Positions 25,767 through 36,339 of a stretch of DNA of 64,000 bases are shown in pieces (positions within the stretch are counted from its first letter, which is position 1; the number at the start of each line of letters is the position of its first letter). Location: contig VZSF01001132.1 of NCBI GenBank assembly GCA_013398295.1, positions 271,950 to 335,949 of the forward strand. Direction: 5' to 3'. The translations under genes and the position numbers were made by a program. The notes beneath the pieces are model-generated. The model did not search any database and was not told the origin of the DNA. It saw nothing but the letters and a program-made list of their open reading frames with translations. This stretch comes from Chionis minor (lineage: Eukaryota > Chordata > Aves > Charadriiformes > Chionididae).

Positions 25767-26626
25767 TGTTTTTGGTGGGCATAGCAAGGTTTTGGCAGTG
25801 GGGGGACTGCCTGTGCTTTTTCTATTCGAAGTTGCTAGAAGCTTTCCTGTGTCTAATAGAGCCAGTCCTAGCCAGCTCCAAGATGGACCAGCCACTGGTC
25901 AAGGCTGACACCATCAGAGATGGTGGTAACACCTCTGGGATAACTCATTTAAGAATGGGGGGAAAAAACTGCTGTGAAGCAGCAGCATGAGAGAGGAGTG
26001 AGAATATGTGAGAGAAACAACTCTGCAGACACCAAGGTCAGTTAGAAGGAGTGGGAGTAGGGAGAGTGACAGAGCAGAGCCCCCTACAGCCTGTGGTGAA
26101 GACCGTAATGAGGCAGGCTGTCCCCCTTCAGCCCATGAAGAATAGTGGTGTAGTAGATATTAACCTGCAACCCATGGAGGTTAAAGGTGGACCAGATGTC
26201 CGCCTGCAGCCCATGGAGGAACCCATGTTGGAGCAGGCTCCTGGCAGAACTTGTTGACCCATGGAGGCAGGGGAGCCCATGCCGGAGCAGGTTTGCTCGC
26301 AGGACTTATGATACTGTGGGGGATGCACGCTGGAGCAGTTTGTTCCTGCAAAACTGCACACTGTAGAAAGGACTCATGCTGGAGCAGTTTTTGAAGAACT
26401 GAAGGCTATGGAAAGGACTCATGTTGGAGAAGTTTGTGGAAGATCGTCTCCTGTGAGAGAGACCCCATACTGGAGAAGAGGAAGAGTGTGAGGAAGAAGA
26501 AGCAGCAGAGATAACATGTGATGAACTGAACACAACCTCCATTCCCTATCCTTCTGTTCTGCTTGGGGGGAGAAGGTAGAGGAATCAGGAGCGAATTTGA
26601 GCTTAGGAAGAAGGGAGTGGTGGGGG
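25767..26626 (+). mobile_element. LTR-type (endogenous-retrovirus-like) avian repeat, truncated on the right
   Basis: This block follows, landmark by landmark, a dispersed LTR-type repeat that I know from many bird genomes. The landmarks are a TG start with GCAAGGTTTTGGCAG, a CAGCTCCAAGATGGACC segment, a TATA-like CATTTAAG at 25947-25954, GAGAGAAACAACTCTGCAG, a run of spaced CCATGG and CTGGAGCAG words, and a final GGTAGAGGAATCAGGAG segment. The copy breaks at about 26626. The right-hand part that normally follows, with AATAAA and a CA end, is missing, and CR1 sequence begins at once. Orientation is taken from the TATA-like box. No retroviral gene is present. The exact family name is uncertain. 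Confidence 0.75.
26130..26480 (+). repeat. Degenerate minisatellite-like array inside the LTR-type repeat
   Basis: The words CCCATGGAGG, (C/G)CTGGAGCAG, TTGGAGAAG and GTTTGTT recur at irregular intervals of roughly 30-70 bp. They include CCATGTTGGAGCAGG, CATGCCGGAGCAGG, ACGCTGGAGCAG, CATGCTGGAGCAG and CATGTTGGAGAAG. The array is a built-in feature of this repeat family rather than an independent satellite. Confidence 0.7.
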
Positions 26627-27690
26627 AAAGTTGATGGATTGACTACATCGGTGGACAAGGGAAGAGCTACAGATGTTGTCTATCTGTACTTCTGTAAGGT
26701 CTTTGACACAGTCCCCCCCAACATCTTTCTCTCCAAATTGGAGAGGTATGGATTTCATGGGTGGACTATTTGGTGGATGAGGAACTGGTTTGCTGGTGGC
26801 ATCAAATTGGTAGTGGTCAATGGCTCAATGTCCAGATGGAGCCTGGTGATAAGTGGTGTCCCTCAACGGTCTGTATTGGAGCCAGTACTCTTTCATATCT
26901 TCATTAATAACATAGACAGTGGGATCAAGTGCACCTTCACAAGTTTGCAGATGACACCACACTGAGTGGTACCGCTGACATGCCTGAGGGAGGGGATGCC
27001 ATCCAGAGGGATCTGGACAAGCTCAAGAAGTGGGCCCATGTAAACCTCATGAGGTTCAAGGCCAAGTGAACAGTCCTGCACCTGGGTTAAGGCAACCTCC
27101 AGTACCAATACAGTCTGGAGGATGAAGGGATTGAGAGCATCCCTGCCAAGAAGAACTTGAGGGTGCTGGTGGAAGAAAAGCTGGACATGAATCGTCAATG
27201 TGCGCTTGCTCCTCTCTGCTCTGGTGAGACCCCACCTGAAGTACTGTGTCCAGTTCTGGGGCCTCCAACATAAGAAGGACATGGACCTGTTGGAGCAGGT
27301 CCAGAGGAGGGCCACAAATATGATCAGAGTGATAGAGCACCTCTGCTACGAAGACAGGCTGAGAGAATTGGGGTTATTCAGCCTGGAGAAGATAAGGCTC
27401 TGGGGACACCTTATTATGCCCTTCCAATACATAAAGGGGCCCTACAGGAAAGACAGGGACAAACTTTTTTGCACAGCCTGTAGCAATAGGACAAGGGGCA
27501 ACAGTTTTAAAGAATGAGAGGGCAGATTCAGCCTAGATACACAGAAGATGTTTTTTACCAGAAGGGTGCTGATATGTTGGAACAGGTTGCCCAGAGGGTT
27601 GGTGGATGCCCCATCACTGGAAACATTCCAGGTCAGATTGGAAGGGACTCTGAGCAACTGGATGTTGACCAAAAAGAATTCTTCCATACA
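26627..27690 (+). mobile_element. CR1 LINE remnant, copy in duplication unit 1
   Basis: This is a 3' portion of a CR1 non-LTR retrotransposon on the plus strand. Translation shows the second half of the CR1 reverse transcriptase and the C-terminal part of ORF2, with motifs such as [21 protein letters not shown] and RPHLKYCVQFW. It starts abruptly after the LTR-type repeat (5' truncation) and loses similarity to the CR1 consensus at about 27665-27690. It lacks the 8-bp terminal repeats at that point. It is decayed and cannot move itself. Confidence 0.93.
26640..27517 (+). pseudogene. CR1 ORF2 (reverse transcriptase) relic, unit 1
   Basis: The frame opens upstream at 26597 and carries the RT core to SGVPQ and an INNIDSG-type segment. 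It is then shifted just before the catalytic box: FADD is still legible at 26944-26955 but in another frame. In-frame stops follow at 27067-27069 and 27088-27090. Near 27205 a segment of roughly 100 bp, normally between the RQCALA and LCSALVRPH motifs, is missing. The last part (27200-27517) is open and holds the conserved RRATNMIR and ERLRELGLFSLEK-like region. A frameshift, two stops and an internal deletion make it a pseudogene. Confidence 0.9.
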
Positions 27691-28798
27691 GTCTTCAACA
27701 GTGCTTTACCTTGCAATCCACTTTCTGAAATGGCCTAAATAAAATGTGTAGTCATGGTCACGTATGACCTTGACCTACAGATATTCAAAATATAGCTCCT
27801 AGTCATAATTTACTCCCTGAAAGGTAGGATGAATTTAACGAGGTGGTCATCCTGACTGAATCTCAACACAGACCAACACCAGTTTCACTACAGATATAGT
27901 AAGGACCATGTTGTAAAGTAATCACAGCCAAGTGCAAACTCTGAAAGTCCATGAAATGTCTTTCAGCTTGTTGAAGTATTTTGCTGATGTTAATTAAACT
28001 TTAGATCACCTGGCTTAAATCAGAATAGCAGAACTACTTCAAAACTCACTTTGAAGTTTGCCTGTTGTGAGCATAAGTCTGGACTGCATGTCCTCTAGAG
28101 GTCCAGTCCAACCAAAATTACACAATTTCATGAAAATGACACAAAAATATTGTAACCTGGAAAGCTGGTTGCAGAGACAGAAAGAGACACTGGAACTTTC
28201 TCTCCACAGGCCACATTATTCCTCAGGAGCTAGAGACTGAACACCATAGTTCTGCCTCACTGTCGGACATCCCCATCGTTCAAATGCCAGACTGTGCCCC
28301 CAACAAGAGCCTGGGGACACAAGCTGTCTCTCTGCTGAACAACTGCATTACTTTCAGAGGAATAAAAATCATGAAGTGTTTGAAGGTCTCTCTGTCTGAG
28401 CAGATTTGCATGACCAGTTCTGTTAGCAATCGTGCATCTCTGGCACGCCTGGGTAGTTAGATGCTCTTCAAAGATTTGCAGTGGGCAGTTTTAGCCATGC
28501 ATCTTTTCATCTTTTATAGCTACACTCCTTATGTCGGAACCATTAGCAATATCTCTAAACTCCCTTTCAATCATGTTTTACAGTGCCTGTTCAGTGCATT
28601 GAGGTACCTTTTATGGTTGAGATGACACTTTCATTATAAGCTGCTGTTTTCAGTGGTTTATAACTTTTCCCCAAAATTACCTTCGGGGGTTGAAATTTTC
28701 TCACGCTTTCCTATTCACAGGCCAGCAGTGAATTTATTTAGGAAGTTGGAAGATAATCTCTGCAGCTATTTAGGAGTTACCAAAATTTAGGGGGAAAA
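27691..28798. other. Non-coding remainder of duplication unit 1
   Basis: Unique-looking AT-rich sequence. It includes a possible detached CR1 3'-end piece at 28075-28118 and no gene. The 60-codon open frame at 28058-28240 has no recognisable content. Confidence 0.6.
28075..28118 (+). mobile_element. Possible detached CR1 3'-end fragment, unit 1
   Basis: The stretch TCTGGACTGCATG, TCCTCTAGAGGTCCAGTCCAACC resembles the CR1 3'-terminal motif 'ttggactagatgacctctagaggtcccttccaacc'. It lies about 400 bp after the point where the CR1 body stops matching. It may be the true end of the same element, separated by an insertion, or a separate fragment. The usual terminal octamer repeats are absent. Confidence 0.45.
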
Positions 28799-29862
28799 NA
28801 AGTTGATGGATTGACTACATCGGTGGACAAGGGAAGAGCTACAGATGTTGTCTATCTGTACTTCTGTAAGGTCTTTGACACAGTCCCCCCCAACATCTTT
28901 CTCTCCAAATTGGAGAGGTATGGATTTCATGGGTGGACTATTTGGTGGATGAGGAACTGGTTTGCTGGTGGCATCAAATTGGTAGTGGTCAATGGCTCAA
29001 TGTCCAGATGGAGCCTGGTGATAAGTGGTGTCCCTCAACGGTCTGTATTGGAGCCAGTACTCTTTCATATCTTCATTAATAACATAGACAGTGGGATCAA
29101 GTGCACCTTCACAAGTTTGCAGATGACACCACACTGAGTGGTACCGCTGACATGCCTGAGGGAGGGGATGCCATCCAGAGGGATCTGGACAAGCTCAAGA
29201 AGTGGGCCCATGTAAACCTCATGAGGTTCAAGGCCAAGTGAACAGTCCTGCACCTGGGTTAAGGCAACCTCCAGTACCAATACAGTCTGGAGGATGAAGG
29301 GATTGAGAGCATCCCTGCCAAGAAGAACTTGAGGGTGCTGGTGGAAGAAAAGCTGGACATGAATCGTCAATGTGCGCTTGCTCCTCTCTGCTCTGGTGAG
29401 ACCCCACCTGAAGTACTGTGTCCAGTTCTGGGGCCTCCAACATAAGAAGGACATGGACCTGTTGGAGCAGGTCCAGAGGAGGGCCACAAATATGATCAGA
29501 GCGATAGAGCACCTCTGCTACGAAGACAGGCTGAGAGAATTGGGGTTATTCAGCCTGGAGAAGATAAGGCTCTGGGGACACCTTATTATGCCCTTCCAAT
29601 ACATAAAGGGGCCCTACAGGAAAGACAGGGACAAACTTTTTTGCACAGCCTGTAGCAATAGGACAAGGGGCAACAGTTTTAAAGAATGAGAGGGCAGATT
29701 CAGCCTAGATACACAGAAGATGTTTTTTACCAGAAGGGTGCTGATATGTTGGAACAGGTTGCCCAGAGGGTTGGTGGATGCCCCATCACTGGAAACATTC
29801 CAGGTCAGATTGGAAGGGACTCTGAGCAACTGGATGTTGACCAAAAAGAATTCTTCCATACA
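28799..29862 (+). mobile_element. CR1 LINE remnant, copy in duplication unit 2
   Basis: Second copy of the CR1 fragment, offset by exactly 2172 bp from the one at 26627. It shares the same frameshift, stops and internal deletion. It differs only by the V-to-A change caused by T to C near 29503. Shared lesions at this identity mean it arose by duplication of the first copy, not by a second retrotransposition. Confidence 0.93.
28812..29689 (+). pseudogene. CR1 ORF2 (reverse transcriptase) relic, unit 2
   Basis: Same broken frame as in unit 1: open from 28811, shifted before FADD (29116-29127), stops at 29239-29241 and 29260-29262, then the open C-terminal part 29372-29689. The duplication lacks the upstream LTR-type repeat, so the open frame is shorter at its N-terminus than in unit 1. 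Confidence 0.9.
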
Positions 29863-30970
29863 GTCTTCAACAGTGCTTTACCTTGCAATCCACTTTCTGA
29901 AATGGCCTAAATAAAATGTGTAGTCATGGTCACGTATGACCTTGACCTACAGATATTCAAAATATAGCTCCTAGTCATAATTTACTCCCTGAAAGGTAGG
30001 ATGAATTTAACGAGGTGGTCATCCTGACTGAATCTCAACACAGACCAACACCAGTTTCACTACAGATATAGTAAGGACCATGTTGTAAAGTAATCACGGC
30101 CAAGTGCAAACTCTGAAAGTCCATGAAATGTCTTTCAGCTTGTTGAAGTATTTTGCTGATGTTAATTAAACTTTAGATCACCTGGCTTAAATCAGAATAG
30201 CAGAACTACTTCAAAACTCACTTTGAAGTTTGCCTGTTGTGAGCATAAGTCTGGACTGCATGTCCTCTAGAGGTCCAGTCCAACCAAAATTACACAATTT
30301 CATGAAAATGACACAAAAATATTGTAACCTGGAAAGCTGGTTGCAGAGACAGAAAGAGACACTGGAACTTTCTCTCCACAGGCCACATTATTCCTCAGGA
30401 GCTAGAGACTGAACACCATAGTTCTGCCTCACTGTCGGACATCCCCATCGTTCAAATGCCAGACTGTGCCCCCAACAAGAGCCTGGGGACACAAGCTGTC
30501 TCTCTGCTGAACAACTGCATTACTTTCAGAGGAATAAAAATCATGAAGTGTTTGAAGGTCTCTCTGTCTGAGCAGATTTGCATGACCAGTTCTGTTAGCA
30601 ATCGTGCATCTCTGGCACGCCTGGGTAGTTAGATGCTCTTCAAAGATTTGCAGTGGGCAGTTTTAGCCATGCATCTTTTCATCTTTTATAGCTACACTCC
30701 TTATGTCGGAACCATTAGCAATATCTCTAAACTCCCTTTCAATCATGTTTTACAGTGCCTGTTCAGTGCATTGAGGTACCTTTTATGGTTGAGATGACAC
30801 TTTCATTATAAGCTGCTGTTTTCAGTGGTTTATAACTTTTCCCCAAAATTACCTTCGGGGGTTGAAATTTTCTCACGCTTTCCTATTCACAGGCCAGCAG
30901 TGAATTTATTTAGGAAGTTGGAAGATAATCTCTGCAGCTATTTAGGAGTTACCAAAATTTAGGGGGAAAA
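29863..30970. other. Non-coding remainder of duplication unit 2
   Basis: Repeat of 27691-28798, including the CR1-end-like piece at 30247-30290. No gene is seen. Confidence 0.6.
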
Positions 30971-30972
30971 AA

Positions 30973-32999
30973 CAAAGAAAAATTAAAAAATCTTATTTTT
31001 GATCATATAAACAGAGAAAGTAGGCATGTACTTTCAGCCTCCTGTAACACAAAAAGCCACAGTGAATGCAGGCTCCATGACACACTTGTGTATTGTGATT
31101 AAATTTGGACAAAGAAAAAAATTAAACACAATGAGAATTCATAAACCACTCAGTTATGGTGGTATCCTACTAGTAAGAGATGGAAAATGTACTTACGACT
31201 ATGGGAGGTTGAAGGGCCCATTTTGCTGGATTCAGCATTTTAAGTTTCCTGAGTTTTGTGCAGTGCGCCCATACTACAGCATCAATAAATGTTTTTTGAA
31301 CTCATAAGCCAAGCAGTCATAGCCACTCAAGAAATGTATAGGCAAACTTAACTAAGGTATTTATCCACTGTTCTGAAGGTATTCACTCACTTTTCAGTAC
31401 ATGTGTGTTCCAGCTGGTCCTTAATAATACTTGCTGACACCAATTATTTTCAGACTTTATATTTGCAGAACAGTAGTCACAGTCTGGGCATATGTTGTTT
31501 CCAATTGTGTCTACTTTCCCTTTCAGGAGAAGAAAATGCATATTGTCTTGTTTCTTTCTCAGTGCTTAAACCTGTTCTTTGGATACGTTTGCTTGTTTGT
31601 GTGACAGAGGCTTTCATCTGAAGACCTAAACACTGTCAGAGTGAGGCTGCTGGGCGAGGTGGATACCTGCTTTGATGTAAATTGAAATAATCTTCACAAC
31701 AAACAGGTAGATATTGTTATGGCCACTGCAAATCTACCTGGGCTTCTTTTGGGTATATATCAAGAGGAAAATAAATATGGAGACAGATTCAGTTTAGATT
31801 ACTCTCTGTGGATCTGCTCCAGTGTTGGCTCTAGCCAGTGGGTCCCTTTTCACTGGCTTTAATGGCTTTCTAATCAGGCTCTAGAGTCTGATTTTATGTT
31901 CAATGACCCGGTTGTTCATGATGAGGTTTCAGCAATTTCAAAGTAACTGGAGTTGCCAAATAGTTTTAGATATAAGCGGTTCACTTCCCTCATAAATTTT
32001 ACAAAAGCAGCTCCACCTACAGGATCCCCAAAATTAGTGGGAGTTAAGCAACTCCTGCGAAAGGGACTATGAATGCTTGCTTGAGCTTTTTAAATTTGCA
32101 TTAGCCTTCTCTTAGGATTCCCCTGTGCATTTTAACCTGTGCAGGACTGTCTTAAACAGCACGTCCTCCAGACTTGAAATAGTATGTCTCTAATACAACT
32201 AAACGCAGAAATCATCACTTTGAGTCTCATATTGTATTTCAGGGAACTCTTCACTATATGCCTTTAGAGCAAAGTACTTAACTACTTTAATTTTCAGTGC
32301 AAGGAAACCTGAGCAAACACACTTGCTCGAGGTTAGGTAGAGCTGAATGGTCTCAGCATCCAGATCCAAACTGAATGAAGCAAAAATCTTCCCTTTCACA
32401 TCAGAAGTCACACACAAGCTGACAGTTTCTCTTTAAAAGGTGAGTTACTTCATCCTGCAGTATGATATGCTGTATTTAACGCTTCATTTTAAGCTGCATT
32501 GAGCTCAAATAAATATAAATACCCAATGGTCATTCTGTTTATTAAACTGGAGCTACACAAAGGACTAATAATCTGGTTGTCTTGTTGTTCAGTCTAATTA
32601 TAGTAGGGAGTGTGAGGAATCCCATGTGACCCCTAACTTTGGATGAAAACAATTAGTCTGCAGGTTTCCTTTTTTGGCCTTTATTATTATCATTATTGCC
32701 ATTAATAAACTTCATCTTACACTGCCACGGTCTACAGAAGTGCACAGTACAAAACCAGGAGAGAAAAGAGAAATGAGGTATTCTGTCTTTTTCATGTGAT
32801 TTCTGTTCTTGCTTTTTGGATAAGATTTGTTTTGTATCTGGGCAGTGAGCTGAAAGGCTAGGTCCTCGAGAAGAATATTAGAACGAAATGCTCAAAAATG
32901 TTTTTTGTAATGGAGGCTGCTGTCAACATTTCTCAAGAATAGACCAAGCGCAAACCTTGAAGAGGGGCCCTAGGGAGTGATTTATAGTACGGACTGATA
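30973..32999. other. Non-coding stretch, no supported gene
   Basis: AT-rich unique sequence. A short MIR-like phrase (AATCTTCACAACAAACAGGTAG, about 31687-31710) is too small to call. No exon or RNA gene is recognised. Confidence 0.55.
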
Positions 33000-33236
33000 C
33001 AGTAAATGCAATTTGTTTTAATTAAGACGATGGCTTATTGCATAATTCACATTGCGTTGGCTGAAATGACCGCACCAGGCAGTTTTGGAGAATTACAAGC
33101 CATTCTCATAAATTCCATTAACTGTAATGCAGCAAATGTTGCAGGAAACAGTTTCATCAAAAAACATAAATGCAACATCCCTACTTCTCACAAATTTACA
33201 CCAAAACTAATTCTGCAGCATGTTCTCAGCTTTTAG
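33000..33236. promoter_or_regulatory. Candidate conserved non-coding element with homeodomain/POU/C-EBP-like motifs
   Basis: Contains TTAATTAA at 33018-33025 and TATTGCATAAT at 33036-33046, with CpG-containing words (AAGACGATGG, CATTGCGTTGG, GACCGCACC) in an AT-rich setting and no repeats. A 76-codon open frame (33006-33236, plus) covers the block but has neither domain nor splice borders. The composition is typical of conserved regulatory DNA. Conservation itself is not visible from one sequence. Confidence 0.3.
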
Positions 33237-33239
33237 GTC

Positions 33240-35385
33240 CTATATATCATGAATTATAGTTTTTCACTCCCTTTCCCTGGTACACTTAAGAAACGTGCAA
33301 ATATGATCAGCATTCTAAACACCCAGTTGAATCCTTAAGTAGCAACAAAGAGCCTGGTGCAAAGGAGGCAAACATATCCCCAAGACAATTCACCTGGCCA
33401 CAGTGCCTAGACCTGAAGATGTTGTTAAGGGAACGTACTGTAGACTACAGGGCACCAACAATAGCATAATTTTGAAAACCGATTGCTGTTTTTATTTGGG
33501 AGAGAGTGTTCAGCACATTCTGAGATGCCTGTGCTATTCAGAATGAGCACACTGAGTTGATTGACTCCAGCTTTGGCTTTTGTACTCTCAGGTTTAGTAG
33601 CCTTCAAAACACCCGTGTGATCATGCAATTAAAGAGTGAGTCACGAAGTAATGAAACAGAAATAAAATTGAGCTGAATTAAATTTGCCTGGGTCAGCCTA
33701 ATACTGGCATTGTCAAATGTTTTCAGAGACAATTTTGTAATATTTACCTTCTTTTAATGTCACTTTGTACTTCTAAGACAAATATAAATAAATATACTGT
33801 CCAGCATATATATGGTATAGTATATACATAGAAGGAGTATAGTATTATATATAGTATGAATAGAGCTATAAAGAACCTACAGATCTGGGAAAAAAAGGGT
33901 GCCATTTAGTTGTTAAATATTTACTATTTCAAATGAATCACTCATTGCACTTGAGTTGTTCCAGTCCCAGAAAGCTGCAAAAATCATATACTTGAAAGAA
34001 AACAACAACAACAAACATCTTACCACGTTTGTGAGGTAATTAAAGAGAGAAGGGAAGGAAGGAGAGAAGAAAGATCTCAGATCAGCACTGGAATTCATGA
34101 TTAGGCATAACCATTGTATGTATTTCCTCAGTGAAACGATATGCCAAATAAATGTGAGAATCTGATTCCTAATACCCTGTCATGGATTTAGCTCACTTAA
34201 CACCAGTTACCTAAAACTTACATGTCTATTCTGTCTATAGGCAGTAGCTGTAGGTTTCCAGACATCTATTTACAATCTGAGAGTAGGGTTTTAAAGCAAA
34301 CAGGGTGAGCCACCCATGCTAGCCAACAGAGAAGTGAATTTGGATGTGACCTTTTTGTGCAAAGATGCAAAGCATAGTTAATGTTGTAGGAAAGCTGCTT
34401 TTCTAAGGTAAGTAGCTGCTGCGACCTGCTGTGAACATTTTAAAATGTGACAGCCCTGAATGCACGGCTGCTGATGTCAACAGAAAAGCTTTCAAAGTCT
34501 CCAGTGAACTTGGGTGATCCCTAGACCATGGTGGCCAACTGGCTGGTTTCGAGCTACGGAGAGTTGGCAGAGCTCCTGCTCATTGTCTACTACATGGTAT
34601 CTGAGGCAGAAAAAAGCAGTGAGTTACTATCTGAATAGCTCTTTGTGAAACAAACCAAAGGATCTTGTTGAAGCTGAAATTTCCACCTTGTCCAGGCGTC
34701 CAGTGGCATTGCCAGCCCAGCACCATCTGCCAGTGGTGCTCTACGGGCATACTCAGCAACTGCCTTCTGCCAGGGGTAACCGGGTCACCCCAGAGCCAGC
34801 CCCGGGACTCTCCAGCAGACCAAACAGCACTGACAGATGGAGAGCTTGACTTCAACACACCTTTGAGTCTACATCTCTGTAAACAAAAATGTTTCAAGCA
34901 AAAATGATAAGCTTGCAATGCTCATGTTCAGCTTCAGTTTTCCCTTTCAACTGGCTAATGAAACAACCCTCCTTATTGTGTTGCTTCCTCCTTCAGTGCT
35001 TGCCTTATCTATTTATTTTGTTCTCTGCGGGAGGACACGCACCCCTTCTCTGTATTTGGGCAATGCCGTGATCTCAATTTGAGGAGGGAGAAGAGTCAGA
35101 TTTAGGTGCTGCCCAGCTACAGAGGAATGTCAACTTATAATAAGTTGGTGGCTGTGCTCTTTCCTTCCCCTCCCACTACACTGCCTGTGACGGGGCGTTA
35201 TCAGTTTGCCTCCTGTTCCTTCCTTTGAAGCATCGTAAATATAACAGGAAGCCGGACCTGCTTTTGAGCAAAGTTCCTCACTGCATTATACATGAGTTCA
35301 AAACAAGAGGAGTTTGTTCTGAATCCCACTTAGCCTCGTGAACTTTTGCAGGTGAATTTCAGGCCTATTTGGCTGGCTAAAGCTG
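33240..35385. other. Non-coding stretch, no supported gene
   Basis: AT-rich up to about 34.4 kb, then mixed composition. A short (AAC)n occurs at 34001-34016 and a TA tract at 33783-33868. The opposing open frames at 34580-34918 (minus) and 34665-34907 (plus) overlap and have no domain. Confidence 0.5.
33783..33868. repeat. TA-rich low-complexity tract
   Basis: Dense TATA/ATAT words, including CATATATATGGTATAGTATATAC. No array unit is maintained. Confidence 0.6.
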
Positions 35386-35899
35386 AAGTTTGAATTATTG
35401 AAACAACAGGGGGGCGCTTTGGATCTCTTCTGCCAGGAAGGCTGAGGGAGACAGCATTTTATTTTCAGCCTTATTAAAACTTCTCTATAGAGAGGAAGTC
35501 GATCTTTTCAATTGCTCTTAATCTCCAGAGAAATATCCCACTGATCCCTAAAATGCCGAACTTGCAATCCTGGAGCAGTTTTTAACCTGCAGCACTGGAA
35601 CGTTTCTAATGTTTCCAATTCTGCTTAAATGCATCTCCCTTTGCCGATTACCCTGCTGTTGCTGGACGCTGCCAAAACCTACTGTGGTGTTAATTTGCAC
35701 AAGGACAGTACTTGTTGTCCACAGACTTGCGGGACCACTTGTGCCAACCTGTGTTAGTGCTGGACCCAGAGATCCGGGTATTTGATAGGGATGCTGAAGT
35801 ATGAGCCTGCAACGCCATTTCAGGTCTGTCACTCTCAGAAATAAGACTCGCCTAACTCTGGGAATGAGATTCAGCCCCAGCCTGTTCACATGTACTTTG

Positions 35900-36300
35900 G
35901 ACAAATGTCTTTGTTTTTATGCGGCTGTCTCCAGGTTTTGACAGACAGATTAGCCACATGTCCTACAGCAAGGTGTCATGTTCGTCTTCAAACTGCTGTC
36001 TGGACAGGACCCCATGAGCCCAGGCGGTGGCAAAGGGAAGGGGCAGAAAGACAAAGCAGCAGCACCCCTGGGAGAGGCTGGGAAGAAAGCGAAAACTTTG
36101 TGTGATGTGGGTAGGATTTCTCTCCTGCCTGAGAGGCGGCGAGCGGGGCGGCGGCAGAGCCTCCGCTGGGATGAGATGTTCCGCCGGAGGGGATGGGAGC
36201 GGGGGAGGGAAAGCAGGGGGGAGAGTTGTCAGCATCTGAATCAAAATGAGTTTTTGCGAAGACAAAAGACAACATCCAGTCCAGTAATCTGAAGGCATCA
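35900..36300 (+). promoter_or_regulatory. Small CpG cluster, possible promoter or first exon
   Basis: About 14 CpGs fall in 400 bp. Nine are packed into about 36130-36195 (GAGGCGGCGAGCGGGGCGGC and following), the densest CpG patch in the window. It is G-rich on the plus strand. An exon-like segment (36008-36110) sits at its left edge. Vertebrate promoters often carry such clusters, but this one is short and has no TATA or clear initiator that I can see. It may also be a GC-rich low-complexity patch. Confidence 0.3.
36008..36110 (+). CDS. Candidate exon with start codon (low confidence)
   Basis: It follows a pyrimidine-containing acceptor-like GTCTGGACAG and ends at a GTAGGA donor-like site. 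An ATG at 36014 opens a lysine/glycine-rich frame beginning MSPGGGKGKGQKDKAAA, with 32 codons plus one base to the donor. The frame also stays open to 36292 if unspliced. The Kozak context is poor (C at -3). I recognise no family. The biased composition may simply reflect the purine-rich strand. No downstream exon can be joined with confidence. Confidence 0.15.
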
Positions 36301-36339
36301 GCTGAGTTTTTACCTGCACTTTTAACGTGTGCTGTTTAA

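Larger units (their letters stand above)
26627..30970 (+). repeat. 2172-bp near-perfect tandem duplication
   Basis: Unit 1 (26627-28798) and unit 2 (28799-30970) align end to end at a constant offset of 2172. By eye I found two substitutions: T to C in GAGTGATAGAG/GAGCGATAGAG near 27331/29503, and A to G in ATCACAGCC/ATCACGGCC near 27927/30099. All open frames otherwise repeat identically. The only N in the window is at 28799, exactly at the junction. The word GGGGGAAA occurs at the left edge (26622-26629), the junction (28790-28797) and the right edge (30962-30969). This is either a very recent tandem duplication with 8-bp microhomology or a false duplication from assembly or gap filling. 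The N favours scrutiny of the assembly. Confidence 0.97.

Noticed and set aside
26893..27315. 140-codon minus-strand open frame, repeated exactly at 29065-29487
   Set aside because: Antisense shadow of the plus-strand CR1 relic. Its repetition is due to the tandem duplication, not to a gene pair.
34700..34820. GC-rich patch with GGGTAACCGGGTCACCCC considered as an exon or receptor site
   Set aside because: Opposing open frames overlap with no donor in frame, and the palindrome is imperfect and isolated.
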